Shown here: positions 50,416-63,230 of the stretch, piece after piece
Numbering within the stretch: the first letter of the stretch is position 1
Layout: each line of letters begins with the position of its first letter
NCBI GenBank assembly: GCA_004154925.1
Contig: QJNS01000079.1
Span: 186,001-250,000, forward strand
Reading direction: 5' to 3'
DNA: 64,000 nt
Source: Monosporascus cannonballus
Taxonomy: Eukaryota; Ascomycota; Sordariomycetes; Xylariales
Position numbers and translations under genes: made by a program
Notes under the pieces: generated by a model
Told to the model about the DNA's origin: nothing
The model's input: only the letters and a program-made list of their open reading frames with translations
Database searches by the model: none

Positions 50416-50500
50416 CGACTTCCCTTTTCCCAAAAACCTTGCCTTTAAAATTTTTTTCCTTTTTTTTTAGCTTAGTAAATGATTTTCTATTTCTCCGTCC

Positions 50501-51070
50501 TTGAATTTGTCGTTTTGCATTTTCAAGATTCGTTTTATTTTTCGTTTTTTCACTGTTCGTCGTACTGATTTTGTAAAGGCTTTCGACCAATTCAGGTCCG
50601 AAGTTATACCTTATTTTTATTTCTTTTCGAAAAATATTATGTATGAAATGATAGAAAACGCTTTAAAGCGTAAAAAATATCTTAATTGGGGTTAATTTTG
50701 CAATAATACCGGCGTACCGTTTTTTTTCTTTTTTGCAAAATATTTGTCGAAAGTATTAACGTTTAGAACGTAAAAAGGCGTTTGCCGAAAAGTGATTACT
50801 AAATCTTTAACGGCTTTATTTTGAAGTTTAACGTTGTTATTAGAAAAAGATAAACGAAACTCTTTTTCGTTTTATTTGTTTGCGTAAGCAAAAGGCGCTG
50901 GCCCGTTCGAAAGGTGTCACCATAGTACAACGTAGGTTTTAGTTATTGGACGAATTGGAAAAGCAGAAGCGTTAAGAATAAAAACGGTTCAGGGTTACCG
51001 TCGCGATTGCCGCGTTAATATAGATAGTAGTCGACTGGCCCGATATCCCGATTACTGATTGGTCGATTGT
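50501..51070 (+). pseudogene. antisense accessory gene of family A, best cysteine-block copy (copy 4)
   Basis: Opposite to gag-pol. The first part, 50501-50695, is open: FTVRRTDFVKAFDQF, then SEVIPYFYFFSKNIMYEMIEN, LKRKKYLNWG. Comparison with copy 0 (VIPCFYYFSKNIYCEMIE, KCKKC) shows Cys to Tyr changes as RIP makes. NNTGVPF follows. In another frame, so after a frameshift, 50856-50915 reads ETLFRFICLRKQKALARSKG and continues LLDELEKQKR, a coiled coil rich in Leu, Lys, Arg and Glu. Order: conserved N-part, Cys block, G-V-P motif, coiled coil. Role unknown; a nucleic-acid-binding accessory protein would fit, but this is a guess. Confidence 0.6.
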
Positions 51071-51099
51071 TAACTGGAACGTGTCCGTCGTTTCCGGTG

Positions 51100-54000
51100 A
51101 AAGTTTTTTAACAAGCTTTAAGCGCCAATAACATTTTTGGCGGGTTCCCAGGTGTTTTCGGAGTTCGAGTGCTTTTTCCACTTGATTAGGTACTGGGTAA
51201 GTCTGTTTTCTTTTTTTGCGTGGAATATTTTATCCATTTCGTATATCGTATTACTTTTTACCTTTACATCGTTTTATGCCGTATGTATTTTAATTACGTT
51301 TACTGTTAATTTGAACAAGGAAATATAAAAGATTAAGTAAAATTTAACTTATAATAAAACTTTTAACCGGTAATTATTTTCTAAAACTTTAACGCCTTTA
51401 TATGGACCGATACATTTAAAATTGAGTCTTTAACATGTTGTTTTATTTAAATGTGTTTTGTAACGAGTTAATCTATGTTCCCTTTTTCGAAATCTAATTT
51501 TTTAACCTTTGTTAATTATAATATTTATTTATTTAACTATTTACGAAATTTAATTTTTTTGTTTAATTCTTACCATAACTATTTTAACTATTTTAATATC
51601 AAAATAGGTTTAAGGTTAATTCGCTTATGGCTTCGTATTTCTCTGTAAACATTCGAGGTTAAACCCAAATTAGTATTTGTAAATATTATTTTAATACTTT
51701 CGTAATAACTGGTATTATAAACCAATTACGCGATTAGTAATTTTTTCACCCATTTTTTTGATTTATAATTAATGTAATATCGTAAGTAAGGTTTTAATAT
51801 TTAGTTTATTCGTTTTATATATTTATTTATCTATAATTTAAAAGCGCTAAATAATTTGCAATTTAAGCCGATTCATATTATAAAACATTGTTAAAATCTA
51901 AATGCAAATATTCATCTTTTATTCAAATTCATTCTTATTAATAATTCGTAATTGCCAAAGGTACATTGTAAAAATATATATATAGTTTTTTCAGCGTTTG
52001 TATTTTTATAATATAGTAAGAAATAAAAAAGATTTTGTAAATCGATCGATGATTACCAAAATACCGTCGTAATATATTTTTATAACGGCATTTTCTGATA
52101 TAAGAAATTTAAAAATAAAATCGAATGTAATTAAATATTATGGTTGTTTTGTGCTTAGCAATAACTGTAACTCTTTATCAGGCTTATATCGTCGTATTTT
52201 AGTTTTGTTACAAAATTGGTATTGTCGTCAAATTCTTTAAATAATTGTTTTTATTCTAAGAAATGAATATATACGTTAAAAGTATTTCACGGTTTTGTAA
52301 ATCTCTGGGTATCGGTAAATTAATATTTATATATTTTTCATACCAGACATTTTTTGTATTTTTCTAGAATTTCTACTTTGTTTGTTTTTTAGTTTTTTAG
52401 GAAACCGTCGTCATATGGCTAAAAATTTTGATATATATCAAATGGCACTGCCCGAATTATCGCAACTTGCTGTAAGCGTAAATATCCTTTTATAATAGTC
52501 TCAAAAATTATATAGCTAACTTTAACTAATTTCTTTTCGAAATTAATTACCTGCTTAAAGTATTTATTTTGTTATTTTTTAAGTCCTTTGTATAAATAAT
52601 AACGAAGTTAAAGTTTCTAATTTTTTTACATATTATAATTATTTTGCTGTAAACCTTTTAGATTATAATAAAACGAGTAAAATTTTGATAATCTGTATAA
52701 ACTTTAACCTAATGCAAATTTCCCTTTAGGAAACGTCTTAAATTTCGAAAAGCCATAATAATGGCCCTAAATTCCTTATTTGGAATGCCGTAACTAAAGG
52801 GGGCTCCTTTTAATTTATAAAAGAAAAATATAACAAGGTATAGTTTGTCTTAATTATTTCGCTATACGATTTCTGTATTTAAGATATAGTCCGAAATATC
52901 GGTTTTTAATTTAACGTAATATATTAAATCGTACATAATAAATATTAATTTGTTAATAATTGTATTCTTAATTTCCTTAAATACTGTTTTTTATTTCAGT
53001 CCTTTATTTAAATTTTTTATTGTAAGATTGAATATTGGTATAATTGTCTTACTAAAGTTTCGAATAGATTTATTATAATAATTAACGAATTCGAACAATA
53101 CCTGTACTTTCTTAATTATATTTAGGGTTTGTTATTCGATAATTAGAGCGATTGTTTTTGCAGTCCATTTTAATATATTCTGTAATAATAATATGTTTCA
53201 GAAATTTCACTTTTTAGATATAAAATTAACTTGTTTTACATCAATAAATAGCCTTACATCATGTAAAACTTAAAAAGCTTTATGACCGTATTTTATATAT
53301 TTTCTTTTCATTTTTGAAAACAATTACAATATCGTTAACGTAGTATATCATAAAACCATTACGATATTTTCGTAATATATAATATATTATTCGTTAAAAA
53401 TTTGTTAATAAGTTCGTAAATCCTATTAGCGCAACTAAATATTTATACCGTCCGTATTTCGTTTTAAAGACTGTGTTTTTATTTATGTTTTTTTGGATTT
53501 TGATAACATTATATTCATCTTTAAAATTAAATATTGTAAATTATTTGGGTCCGTAAAGTTAGTTTTTTACTTCCGTGATTAAATGTAATAATATTCGATC
53601 TCTAATAATAATATCGTTTAGTTCTCGATAGTTAATTATAAATCGTAATTTTCTATTTTTTTAAGTGCGAAAAACAAAAGGTATTGTGCTAGTAACTTCG
53701 AACATCGAATTCATCCTTTTTGTAACCGATTATTTAGGTATTTTTTAAAGGTGCGTAAATGGTTTTCGCTAAAATTATAAATAAAATAAAATTTCGTATT
53801 AATCTTTTTTAAGAATTATCTTAAAATTTTATTTATTATATTCTAATAATTTGATATGGAGCTTTTTTCTGAAAAGCTGCTTATATTAGTGGTATTATGA
53901 CAGCATAATGATTAAATTTTTTAATTCTTAAGGGTGCTGTTTTAAATCGTTATTTAGTTGTCTTAGTTTCTCTTTAATAGTAGCAGTAATACGTCGTAAT

Positions 54001-56480
54001 TTTCTTTGATGCCCGGTTTTTTTATATCTTGTTCTTTTATGTGGTAAGGTTTTTGTCGCGTTCTTATGCCTGTATTCGTCGTTATTTTCGATCGAATATT
54101 AAAATCTCGTTTTTTTCTTTTTTATTCGTCAATAAGATATAAGATAAATCTTATCTTGCTAGTCCTTTTATTTATTAAGATATTATAGTAGCGCATCTAT
54201 AATAATTCTAAGATTATATACTAATCATTAAATTGAACGATATCGAAATTAACTGTGGAATATCGTCCTTTAATATAAATCTCGAAATAATTCATTTCGT
54301 ATATAATCTTCCCGGTCTCATAAGCAAATTCTTAATTTTCGGCATTCCTTATTATATAAGATTTTAACTTATATTTTCATAGTTAAATAAGCCCGTTTAC
54401 TATATCCGGTATAATGTAACTTCTGCCTCAAATTCCGCAATGTATTATTGCGGTATACCAGTATGTGTCAATTCGTATATCTAAGATAATAGGGTTATTA
54501 ACGACTTTTATCGTCGTGTTTAAAACCTTTTTAGGAACTTTTTCTAATTCCTTTAGGTTCGTTATTTTGCGGCTTTTTTATAGGTATCCTTTTTTTAATT
54601 CCTTTTTGAGTTTGTTAAGCTTTGTCTATGCTTTTTTCGTAAAGCGTGTTAAGCTATTTTATTTGTCGTTATTGCTAACATACTGTTTTTTCGAATTATA
54701 TTAATTGTTTTTAGTTTTGCCGTATTTCGTTTTCTTATTCGATAAATTATTGTTCTATGGTTTCGACCGTATCTTATTATACGTCGTATTACTTAGCATT
54801 TTATAATTTATCTATATATTCACGTATTTTTTTCTTAACAATTCGTTAATTTTTTAAATTAATAATAAAGGCTAAATCGAAATAAAGATCCGTAATAACC
54901 CTTTAATAATACCTTTTTACCGTACGCAAAATTAACTTTTTTTCGCGCGGTAATCGTATTACTTATAATAAGAACAGGAGTATTTTTACGGATATTACTT
55001 TTTTTAGGCCAGGTTTTTGCCTCGGCTAATTAGTAAATATTATACTTTGGGGTTTAAAGTCGAAAATATTGATATTATTCTTTATCGTTTTTATTATTTT
55101 CAGTTCGGTTCAGAAAATCGAATCCGTTATAATATATACGTGTAATTTTCCGATTGATATATTGCTTTTACTCCTAATAATCAGGATACTCCTTTCGTCG
55201 ACAATATATGGCGTACATCCTGCCGTATCGATTAGAGGTTTTAGGATAAACGTTTTTCGTTTCTTTCGAATATTCTTTAGCCATTTTCTAAAAGTATCTG
55301 GCTGTTTTTTTGGACGTCTTCTGGGCCAGTTTTTTTTCGGCTTTTTGCACCTTTTGTCGAATTTTTTATCGAGTCAGGTTATTTTTATATTGGATCCGAA
55401 TTATGTTAATAACCTTGTTGTTATTCCTTTGTTTATTTCCGGACTATCCCTCCGGTACAGGTGTCCAAATATTTTGTCGTAGTTTTTTGGGTGTTCAATA
55501 TCTGAAAGTTTTATGTCTTATATGTTACGGCCTGGTCACCCGTAAGAGCTTCAGTGTATATATGCAGCTGTAACCACCAGGATAATTGCCACAATTGTGA
55601 TCATTCCACCGATCTTTTACCCTGGTGGCGTGATGGTATGATGCAGCCATAACATTATTTTGCCACTCTTGAAGTATTAGATTTGGTTTTAACCCTTTTT
55701 TGGGCCGTACCCAGGTCCATAAGTCCTGGTGCTATGCTATGGAATGCAAATAGCATATCGCGTTTTTTTTCCCTAATTGGTCGAATAACTTTCGTATCTT
55801 AAAATATATTACCCTTTTTTCTCTCTACGTCGTTAGTACAGCCTATTGTTAATCTTGATAATTTCGGTAATTTACCGGTTTAAGATTTTGAGTTTCGAAA
55901 GCTTAATAATTGTATCCGTTACCTTATTTTTTAATTTTTTATGAAATATTACGATTAAATTGTTACTTTCGTTATCGGTTTATTCTGCTTTAATTTTAAG
56001 ACCCTTAAATCTAATAGCGTATTTCGAAATAGGGTTTTTTATGATAGTGGCAAGACTTACTGTACTGCCGTTCGTTTTTCGTCTGGGTTTTCGAAATTGG
56101 CCTTTAATTTCTTCTTAAAGTTAATACAACCAAAACAAAATCCTGCTAATTTGCTCCTCATCTGCCTTAACGTTTTTCAGGTAATCTCTTATAACTGGCT
56201 TAAACCAATCTAGAATATCTTCCGTAAGGAAGGTTGCTATAACAAAAATTCTGTCTGCAGGCTCGTCCAAATCTTAAAAACGGAGATATGTTCGTGCTTA
56301 AATAAGGAAACTTTAAACGCTCCTTTTCCCATCGTAAGGTTAAGGCTTTTTAGCCTAGTGCTTTGGCGTAACAATTCGAATTGGGGTGGTTATTACCTAC
56401 TTCGCGAACTGTTCAATTTATTTTTTAAGTTCCTTAATTTTGGCTTGGAGTTGCGTAACGGCAAAAGGTGCTTGGGTACT
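51100..56480 (-). pseudogene. gag-pol relic of gypsy copy 4
   Basis: The chromodomain at 51121-51192 is almost undamaged: YLIKWKKHSNSENTWEPAKN then VIGA. The RT active site at 53331-53342 reads YVND (Asp to Asn). Gag at about 56140-56250 is readable: TEDILDWFKPVIRDYLKNV, DEEQISRILF. Frames in between contain RIP stops. The + strand open stretches 54465-54704, 55069-55482 and 55310-55573 are shadows of the gag and protease region. Confidence 0.75.
55523..55654. mobile_element. 132-bp unmutated insertion with inverted ends
   Basis: Absent from the same place in copy 5 (near 61960). Ends TGTTACGGCC...GGCTGCATCATACC on opposite strands form a short inverted repeat TGTTAYGGCYG; flanks TTATA and TTATT look like a 4-5 bp TSD. 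Inside, CCACCAGG (55574-55581) pairs with CCTGGTGG (55621-55628). GC-balanced in a RIPed host. Could be a solo LTR of a small (TRIM-like) element or a MITE. Confidence 0.55.
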
Positions 56481-56529
56481 AAAGCGGTACACGTATCAAT
56501 ACCCACCCCCCCTATTTGCACACCCTAAG

Positions 56530-56900
56530 TGTGACGGCTAGGCGGTTTAACCAATTATTAAACCTTCAGTCGACGGGTTTATGCTAGCAGGAGTATCGTG
56601 GGAATCTGGGCAATAAATATAGTAACGTATTACGTCTCGTAATGCTAAAAATACCTTGGGTAACAAAGTATTATTGTAAGCTAAAGTTATTTAAATTATG
56701 GAATTAATAAACGTATATATTTTTATACGTTAATTAAATCTTTATTGGATCTTGACGTTATCGCAGATTTAATGCCATAGGATTCGGTTAGTTCTATATG
56801 AATTTATTTAGATCTTAATGCCAAAAAAGATCCAAATTACGTAACTTCTTTTTTGTGGGTTCGACCGTTTTCGTAGCCGATCTTAGGTTAGGTCGTAATA
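56530..56900 (-). repeat. 3' LTR of gypsy copy 5
   Basis: + strand begins TGTGACGGCTAGGCGG and ends GGTCGTAATA; the partner ends GGTCGTAACA. Confidence 0.9.
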
Positions 56901-56959
56901 TAATCTCCCTTTTCCTAGGATTTTTGCCCTTAAAATTTTTTTTTCCTGGTAAGTTATCC

Positions 56960-57470
56960 TTTTTCACCATAGCAGGTCGTATTGTTAATTGCAAATTTTG
57001 TAATCGTCCTAATCCAAAAGAAAACCTAAATTCTTTAGCTGTTTATATTATTAAATTTAATTTTAAAATTATGCCATATACGCCTTATTTCGAAAATGGT
57101 TCTAAATGTCAAATAATTAAAAAAAATTCGTCCTTATAATAAATATATTAAAAACTGTCGTCGTTACGATAATTTTGGTATCCCAATCGATTCCTTACGT
57201 CGTATTAGGGAAAAAAAAGATTATTTAAATCGTAAAAAAGCTATTACTAAAAAGACGCTTTTACGCCTTTAACAAAAATTAAAAAAGGACTTAGTACGCA
57301 AATAAGGTGATATCGACAAAACCATTAATCGCCTAATTCGTTTTTATCGTCAAAAGAAATTTCTTTACGTTAAAGGAGTTAAAATTATTAATCGCAGTTT
57401 TTAATTAATGGATAAACTGGACGAATAGAAACGTACGGAGGCCGAAGTTTTTCCTTTTATGCCATCTCTC
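56960..57470 (+). pseudogene. antisense accessory gene of family A, best coiled-coil copy (copy 5)
   Basis: Opposite to gag-pol. The Cys block is read first (MPYTPYFENGSKCQII, KKNSS). After a one-base shift near 57136 a long frame follows: KNCRRYDNFGIPIDSLRRI, REKKDYLNRKKAITKKTLLRL, then DKTINRLIRFYRQKKFLYV, KGVKIINRSF and LMDKLDE, ending near 57470. Only four stops interrupt it, all of the CAA/CAG to TAA/TAG kind. The strong heptad-like Leu/Ile/Lys pattern predicts a coiled coil. Same order of motifs as in copies 1 and 4. Confidence 0.6.
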
Positions 57471-57479
57471 GATTCCCTT

Positions 57480-60400
57480 ATCTGGTCCATTCCCGAAAAC
57501 CTCGATTAGGGGGCTTTCCTTGGTAACCCCGTCGTTACTGGTAAAAGTTTTCTAATAGACGTTAGGCATTAATAAGGTTTTTAGCGGATTCCCAGGTATT
57601 TTCGGAATCCGGGTACTTTTTTTATTTAATTAGGTACTAGGTAAATCCGTTTTATTTCTGCATATCGAAAATTTTTTCCATTTCGTACGTTTATTCGTCT
57701 TTTATTTCCATATCGTTTTATACCGTATACAGTTTAATTATATCTGCTATTAATTCGAATAAAGAAATATAAAAAATTAAATAAAATTTAACTTTTAGTA
57801 AAAATTCTAATTAATAATTATTTTCTAAGATTTTTTGGCGATTTTGTAAAAGCCGATATATTTAAAATTAAGTTTTTTGTTAAGTTGTTTCGTTTAAATA
57901 TTTTTTATAGCAAAGAAAACTATTTCCCCTCCTTTAAAAATTAATCCTTTTAACCTTTTTTCGTTATAATACTTATTTATCTAATTCCGTACGAATTCCA
58001 ATTCCGTTTTTATTTCTTAATATAACTATTATAATTATTCTAACGTAAAAATTACTTTAACATTAATTAAACCGTCGACGCGTATTTTTTTATAAATTTC
58101 TAAACTAAAACCAAAATTTACGTTCGCAAATATTATCCTAATATTTTCGTAATAACTAATATTATAAATTAACTAAGTAATTAGTAATTTTTTAATTTAA
58201 TTATTTTATTCGTAATGAATGTAATATCATAAATAAGTTTCCATAATTTAATTTATTCGTTCCGTTTATTTATCTATTTAAAATTTAAATACGTTAAATA
58301 ATTTGTAATTTAGGCCGATTTATACCATAAGGCCTTACCAAAACTTTAATACGAATATCGATCCTTTATTTAATATAATGTTTATTAGTAATCCATATAT
58401 ATTAAAAATATATTTTAAAAAAATAAATGCAAATTATTTTACATTTATATCTTTATAATATAATAAAAAATAGAAAAATTTCGAAAATCGATTAACAATT
58501 ACGAAAATGTTATCGTAATATATTCCCGTAATTAAATCTTTTAATATAAAAAGCTTAATAATAAAATCGGATATAATTAAATATTATAATTCTTCGTATG
58601 GCTTATGTCGTCGAGCCTTTACTTTAACGTAAACATCATATTACCGTATAATTTTCTATATTATTAATTTCATTTTAAAAAAAATATATACGTTAAAGTC
58701 GTTCTAAAGTTTTATAAATCCCTGTATATTTATATAATTAATATTCGTATATTTTTCGAATTAAATCCTTTTGGTATTCTTTTAAAACTTATATCTTATT
58801 TATTTTTTAATTTTTTAAGAAATTATTATTATACTATGAAATTCTTTAATATATATCGAAAAATATTACCCGAATCGTTATAATTTATCATAAACGTAAA
58901 TATCCTTTTGTAATAATATCAAAAACTATATGGTTAACTTTAACCAATTTTGTTTCGAAATCTGGTTGCCTATTTAAAACATTTGCTTTGCTATTTTTTG
59001 ATTTTTTTTTTGTAAATAATAACGAAATCGAAATTCGCCAATTCCTCCGCGTAACGAAATTATCATCCTGTAAATTCCCTAATCATGGTAAATTAGGTAA
59101 AATTTTGATAATCCGTATAAACCTTAACCTAATACAAACTTCCCTTTAGGAAATACCTAAATTCTCAAAATACCATAATAATGGCCATAAATTCCTTATT
59201 TGGAATACCATAATTAAGTTCGGCGCCTTTTAATTTATACGAAAAAAATATAATAAGGTACAATTTGCCTTAATTATCTTATTATCCGATCATTACGCCT
59301 AATACGTAATCCGAAATATCGGTTTCTAATTTAACGGAACGGTTTAAATCGTACATAATCAGTACTAATTCGCTTGTAATTACATCTTTAATATCCTAAA
59401 ATACCTTTTCCGTATTTGGCGTCCATTTAAATTCTTTTTCTTTTTTTATAAGATTTATCAAAAATATAACTATTCTGTTAAAATTTCGAATAAACTTCCT
59501 ATAATAATTAACGAATCCAAAAAATACTTATATTTCCTTAACCGTATTTAATATTTGCATTTTATAACTATAACGATCTTCTTAAGGTTTATCCTAATAT
59601 ATCCTAAAGTAATAATATATCCCAGATATTCCATTTCCTATATATGGAACTAACTTTTCTTTACGTTAATAAATAATCTTACGTCCTATAAAGTTCGAAA
59701 AACCTTATAAACGTATCCTACGTATACTTTTTTTATCTCCGAAAAAATAAAAATATCATCGAAATAGCAAATAACGAAAAAATTAAGGTATTCTCATAAT
59801 ACATAATTAACCATTCGCTAAAAGGTTATTAATATATTCGTAAATCCCATTAATATAATCAAATATTTAAATAATCCGTATTTCGTCCTAAAAGCTATTT
59901 TCCATTCGTATCCCTTTTTAATCCTAATAAGGTTATATCCATCTTTAAGATCGAATGCTATAAACCATTTAGCTCCGTAAAATCGGTCTTTTATTTCCGT
60001 AATCAGGGGTAATAATATTCGATCCTTAACAATAACGTCGTTTAATTGTTAATAATTAACCATAAATCGTAATTTCCCTTTTTTCTTAAGTACGAAAAAT
60101 ATCGGATATTCTATTAATAATTTCGAAAATCAAATCCATCCTTTTTATAGCCGATCTTCCAGGTATTTTCTAAAAATACGTAATTCGTTTTTATTAAAAT
60201 TGTAAATAAGGTAAAACTTTGTCGAAAATCCTTTTTTAAAAACTATCTCATAATCCTATTCGCTATGTTCTGGTAATTTCGTATCGAGCTCCTTTTTAAA
60301 AAATTACTTATATCTGTAATACTATAATAATACATTAGTCAAATTTTCTAACTCCTTAAGCTGTTATTCTTTTAGATCGTTATTTAGTTACTTTAGTTTT

Positions 60401-62800
60401 GTTTTAATGGTAACAATAATACGTCGTATTCTTCTTTACTGCCTATTCTTTTTTTTATATTTTGTTCCTTTAAATAATAATGTATTTATCGTATCCTTAT
60501 ACCTGCATTCGTCGCCATCATCGATCGAATATTAAGATTTTAATTTTTCCTTTTCTTCTTTATTAACAGAGAATAAAATAAACTTTATTTGGCCAATTCC
60601 GCCGTTAATCAAAACTCCGTACTGGCGTATCCATAATAATCCTAAGATCATATCGTAATTCCCAAATAGGACGATATCGAAATTAATCGTCTAATATCGT
60701 CCTTTAACAAAAATCTCGAAATAATCAATTTCGCGTAAAACTTTTCCGTTATCGTAAGCAAATTCCTAACCTTCGGCATTCGTCGTTATATAAGGTTCTA
60801 ACTTATATCTCCATAATAATCTAAGCTTATTAACCATATCCGGTATAATATAATTTCCGCCCAAAGTTCCGCAATTTATTATTACAGTATACTAATACGT
60901 TCCGATTCGTATCTCCAAGATAATAAAATTATTAACGTTTTTTATCGTCGCATTTAAAACCCTTTTTAAAATGCCCTTTAATTTCTCTAGGTTTCGTTAT
61001 CTTGCAGCTCTTTTACAGGTAACCTTTTTTTTTAATTTTTATTTGAATTAATCGAACCTTACTTATATTTTTTCGTTTAACCCGTTAAACTGTTACATCT
61101 ATCGTTATTGCCGGCGTACTATTCCTTCGAACCGTATCAACTATTCCTAATTTTTTTACAGTTTTTTTTCCCATCGAATAAATTATTCTCTCATATTTAC
61201 AACTGCATTCCATTATGCGTCGTTTTGGCTATCATTCCAAAAATCTCTTATAAATTAACGTTTCTTTTCCTTAATAACCTTTTTTTCGTAAGGATTTATA
61301 ATAAATACCAATTAAAAATAAAAATCCGTAATAATTCTTTAATAATACTTTTTTACCGTACGTTAAATTAACTCCTTTACCGTTTAATAATTACACCATC
61401 TATAATAACAAAAAGAATCTTCCTACGGGCACTATTTTCTTTCAAACCAGCTCTTTATTTCGGCCAACTACTGGACATTTCCTAAGGTTATAATTCGAAA
61501 TTATTAATATCATTACTTATTATTTTTATTATAACCGGTACGGTTTACAAAGTTAAATCCCTTATAATACATTCGGGTAATTCGTACGTAAATATATTAT
61601 TTCCATTTTTCGTAATTAGGATATTTTCGTCGTTGACAGTATATAGCATATATTCTGCCATATCGATTAAAAGTTCCGGGATAAACTTTCTTTATTTAAT
61701 CTTAATATTTATATAACCATCCTTATAATACCTTTTACTATATTCGTATTACCTATTAAGCTAACTTTTTGGCTTTTTGCATTTTTCGTCAAATCTTTTA
61801 TCGTAATAATCCCTATTAAATTTTTTGCTTATAGCCTGATACGTACTTAACTTGGATTATGTTAATAACTTTGCTATTATTTCCTTAGTTATTCCTAAAT
61901 TGTCCTTCCGGTATAAGGGTCCAGTTATCCTATTATGGCTTTTTAAGTTTCTTACATTTATAAGCCTTATATCCCATTTTGCCATAATTAAAACACTTAA
62001 TCTGGCTTTAATTCTGTTTATGGGTAACGCCGAATTCCATAAATTTTAATGCCGTTCCATAAAAAATAAAAAGTATATTTCGTTTTTTCCCTTAATTAAA
62101 TTTATATCCCGAACATAAAGTATATTATCCTTTTTTCTTTTATCGTTTTTCAAACTATTAATTATTAATCTTAATTACCTCTGTAATATACCGGTCCAAA
62201 ATAATTAATCGTTTAATCCGAATAATTTCATTTTTTATATTATCTTTCAGCCCTTTATAAAATATATCGATAAAGGCGTTAATTTCGTTATTTCCCCATC
62301 CTGCCTTAACCGCAAAACTTTTGAAAGTTACGGCGTATTTAGATATAAATCCTTTTTGTCGGAATTATAAGAATTATTAAACCGTTAATCGGTTTTTATC
62401 CGGATTACCGAAATTATTACGCATTTTGTTTTCGAAATTAATATAAATTAAAAAAACTTCGGTAATAAAATCCTCCCTATTTATTTTTCTTACTTTTAAA
62501 AAACTTCTTATAATGGGCTTAAACTAATTAACCGTATCTCCTGTTGGGCATATTCCTATTATTAGGACCATATCCGCTAAATCGTTTAAATCTAAAAAAC
62601 AAAGGTAAATTCGAACCTAAATCAGAAAAATCTAAGGGTTACTTTTTCCATCGTAAAGTTCTGGTTTTTTTAGCTTTATGCAAACGAAAAAAAATTAGGC
62701 AAGCGTAACCCTAAATTATTGGACTTCTTTCTCCAGTTCCCGAATTCGAACCTAAAGCTGCTAAATAAAAGTTTCCTAAATACTGGTTAATATTTTGACA
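57480..62800 (-). pseudogene. gag-pol relic of gypsy copy 5
   Basis: Chromodomain (57570-57640), integrase, RNase H, RT (YFDD 59755-59766, both Asp kept, in the CYFDDIFIFF context), protease and gag follow in this order from left to right on the - strand. It lines up over its whole length with copies 1-4. All long frames are broken by RIP-type stops. The + strand open stretches 61108-61371 and 61852-62049 are shadows. Confidence 0.75.
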
Positions 62801-62853
62801 ATATTAAGTATTACTCAGAGTTTAACGGTACTAATAAACAAAAACTTGCAACG

Positions 62854-63225
62854 TATAACGGCTAAGCGGTTTAACCAATTATTAAACCTTAAGTCGACGA
62901 GTTTATGCTAATAGGAGTATCGTAGAAATCTGGGCAATAAATACAATAACGTATTACGTCTTATAATGCCAAAAGTACCTTAGGTAACAAAATATTATTA
63001 CAAACTAAAATTATCTAAATTATGGAATTAATAAACGTATATATCTTCATACGTTAATTAGATCTTTATTGGATTTCGACGTTATTGCAGATCCAATGCC
63101 ATAGGATTCGGTTGGTTCTATATGGATTCATTTGGATTTTGATGCCAAAAGAAATCCAAATCACGTAACTTCTTCTTTTGTGGGTTCGACCGTTTTCGTG
63201 GCCGATCTTGGGTTGGGTCGTAACA
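62854..63225 (-). repeat. 5' LTR of gypsy copy 5
   Basis: + strand begins TATAACGGCTAAGCGG (mutated TGTGACGG) and ends GGTCGTAACA. Less mutated than the left LTR in its right half. Confidence 0.9.
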
Positions 63226-63230
63226 CTAAG

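Larger units (their letters stand above)
50021..56500 (-). mobile_element. Ty3/gypsy chromovirus, family A copy 4 (5' end missing)
   Basis: The 3' LTR lies at 50021-50415 on the - strand, followed by antisense gene, chromodomain, integrase, RT and gag to about 56500. No 5' LTR follows: after gag there is a C/G-rich stretch (ACCCCCCCTATTTGCAC) and then copy 5 at 56530. The LTR flank TTTAT (50016-50020) has no visible partner. It is less RIPed than the other copies in patches. It carries a 132-bp insertion at 55523-55654. Confidence 0.8.
56530..63225 (-). mobile_element. Ty3/gypsy chromovirus, family A copy 5, complete, RIPed
   Basis: 6696 bp, LTRs of 371 and 372 bp, perfect TSD CTAAG at 56525-56529 and 63226-63230. 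RT active site YFDD on the - strand at 59755-59766. Chromodomain near 57570-57640. Its LTR has a GATCCAAAT...GATCT U3 unlike that of copy 4. Confidence 0.9.

Noticed and set aside
50972..51181. 69-codon - strand frame
   Set aside because: Out-of-frame shadow over the chromodomain of gypsy copy 4.
56530..56900. idea that copies 4 and 5 share one LTR as a tandem array
   Set aside because: The CTAAG duplication brackets copy 5 exactly and its U3 differs from the LTR of copy 4, so it is an independent insertion.
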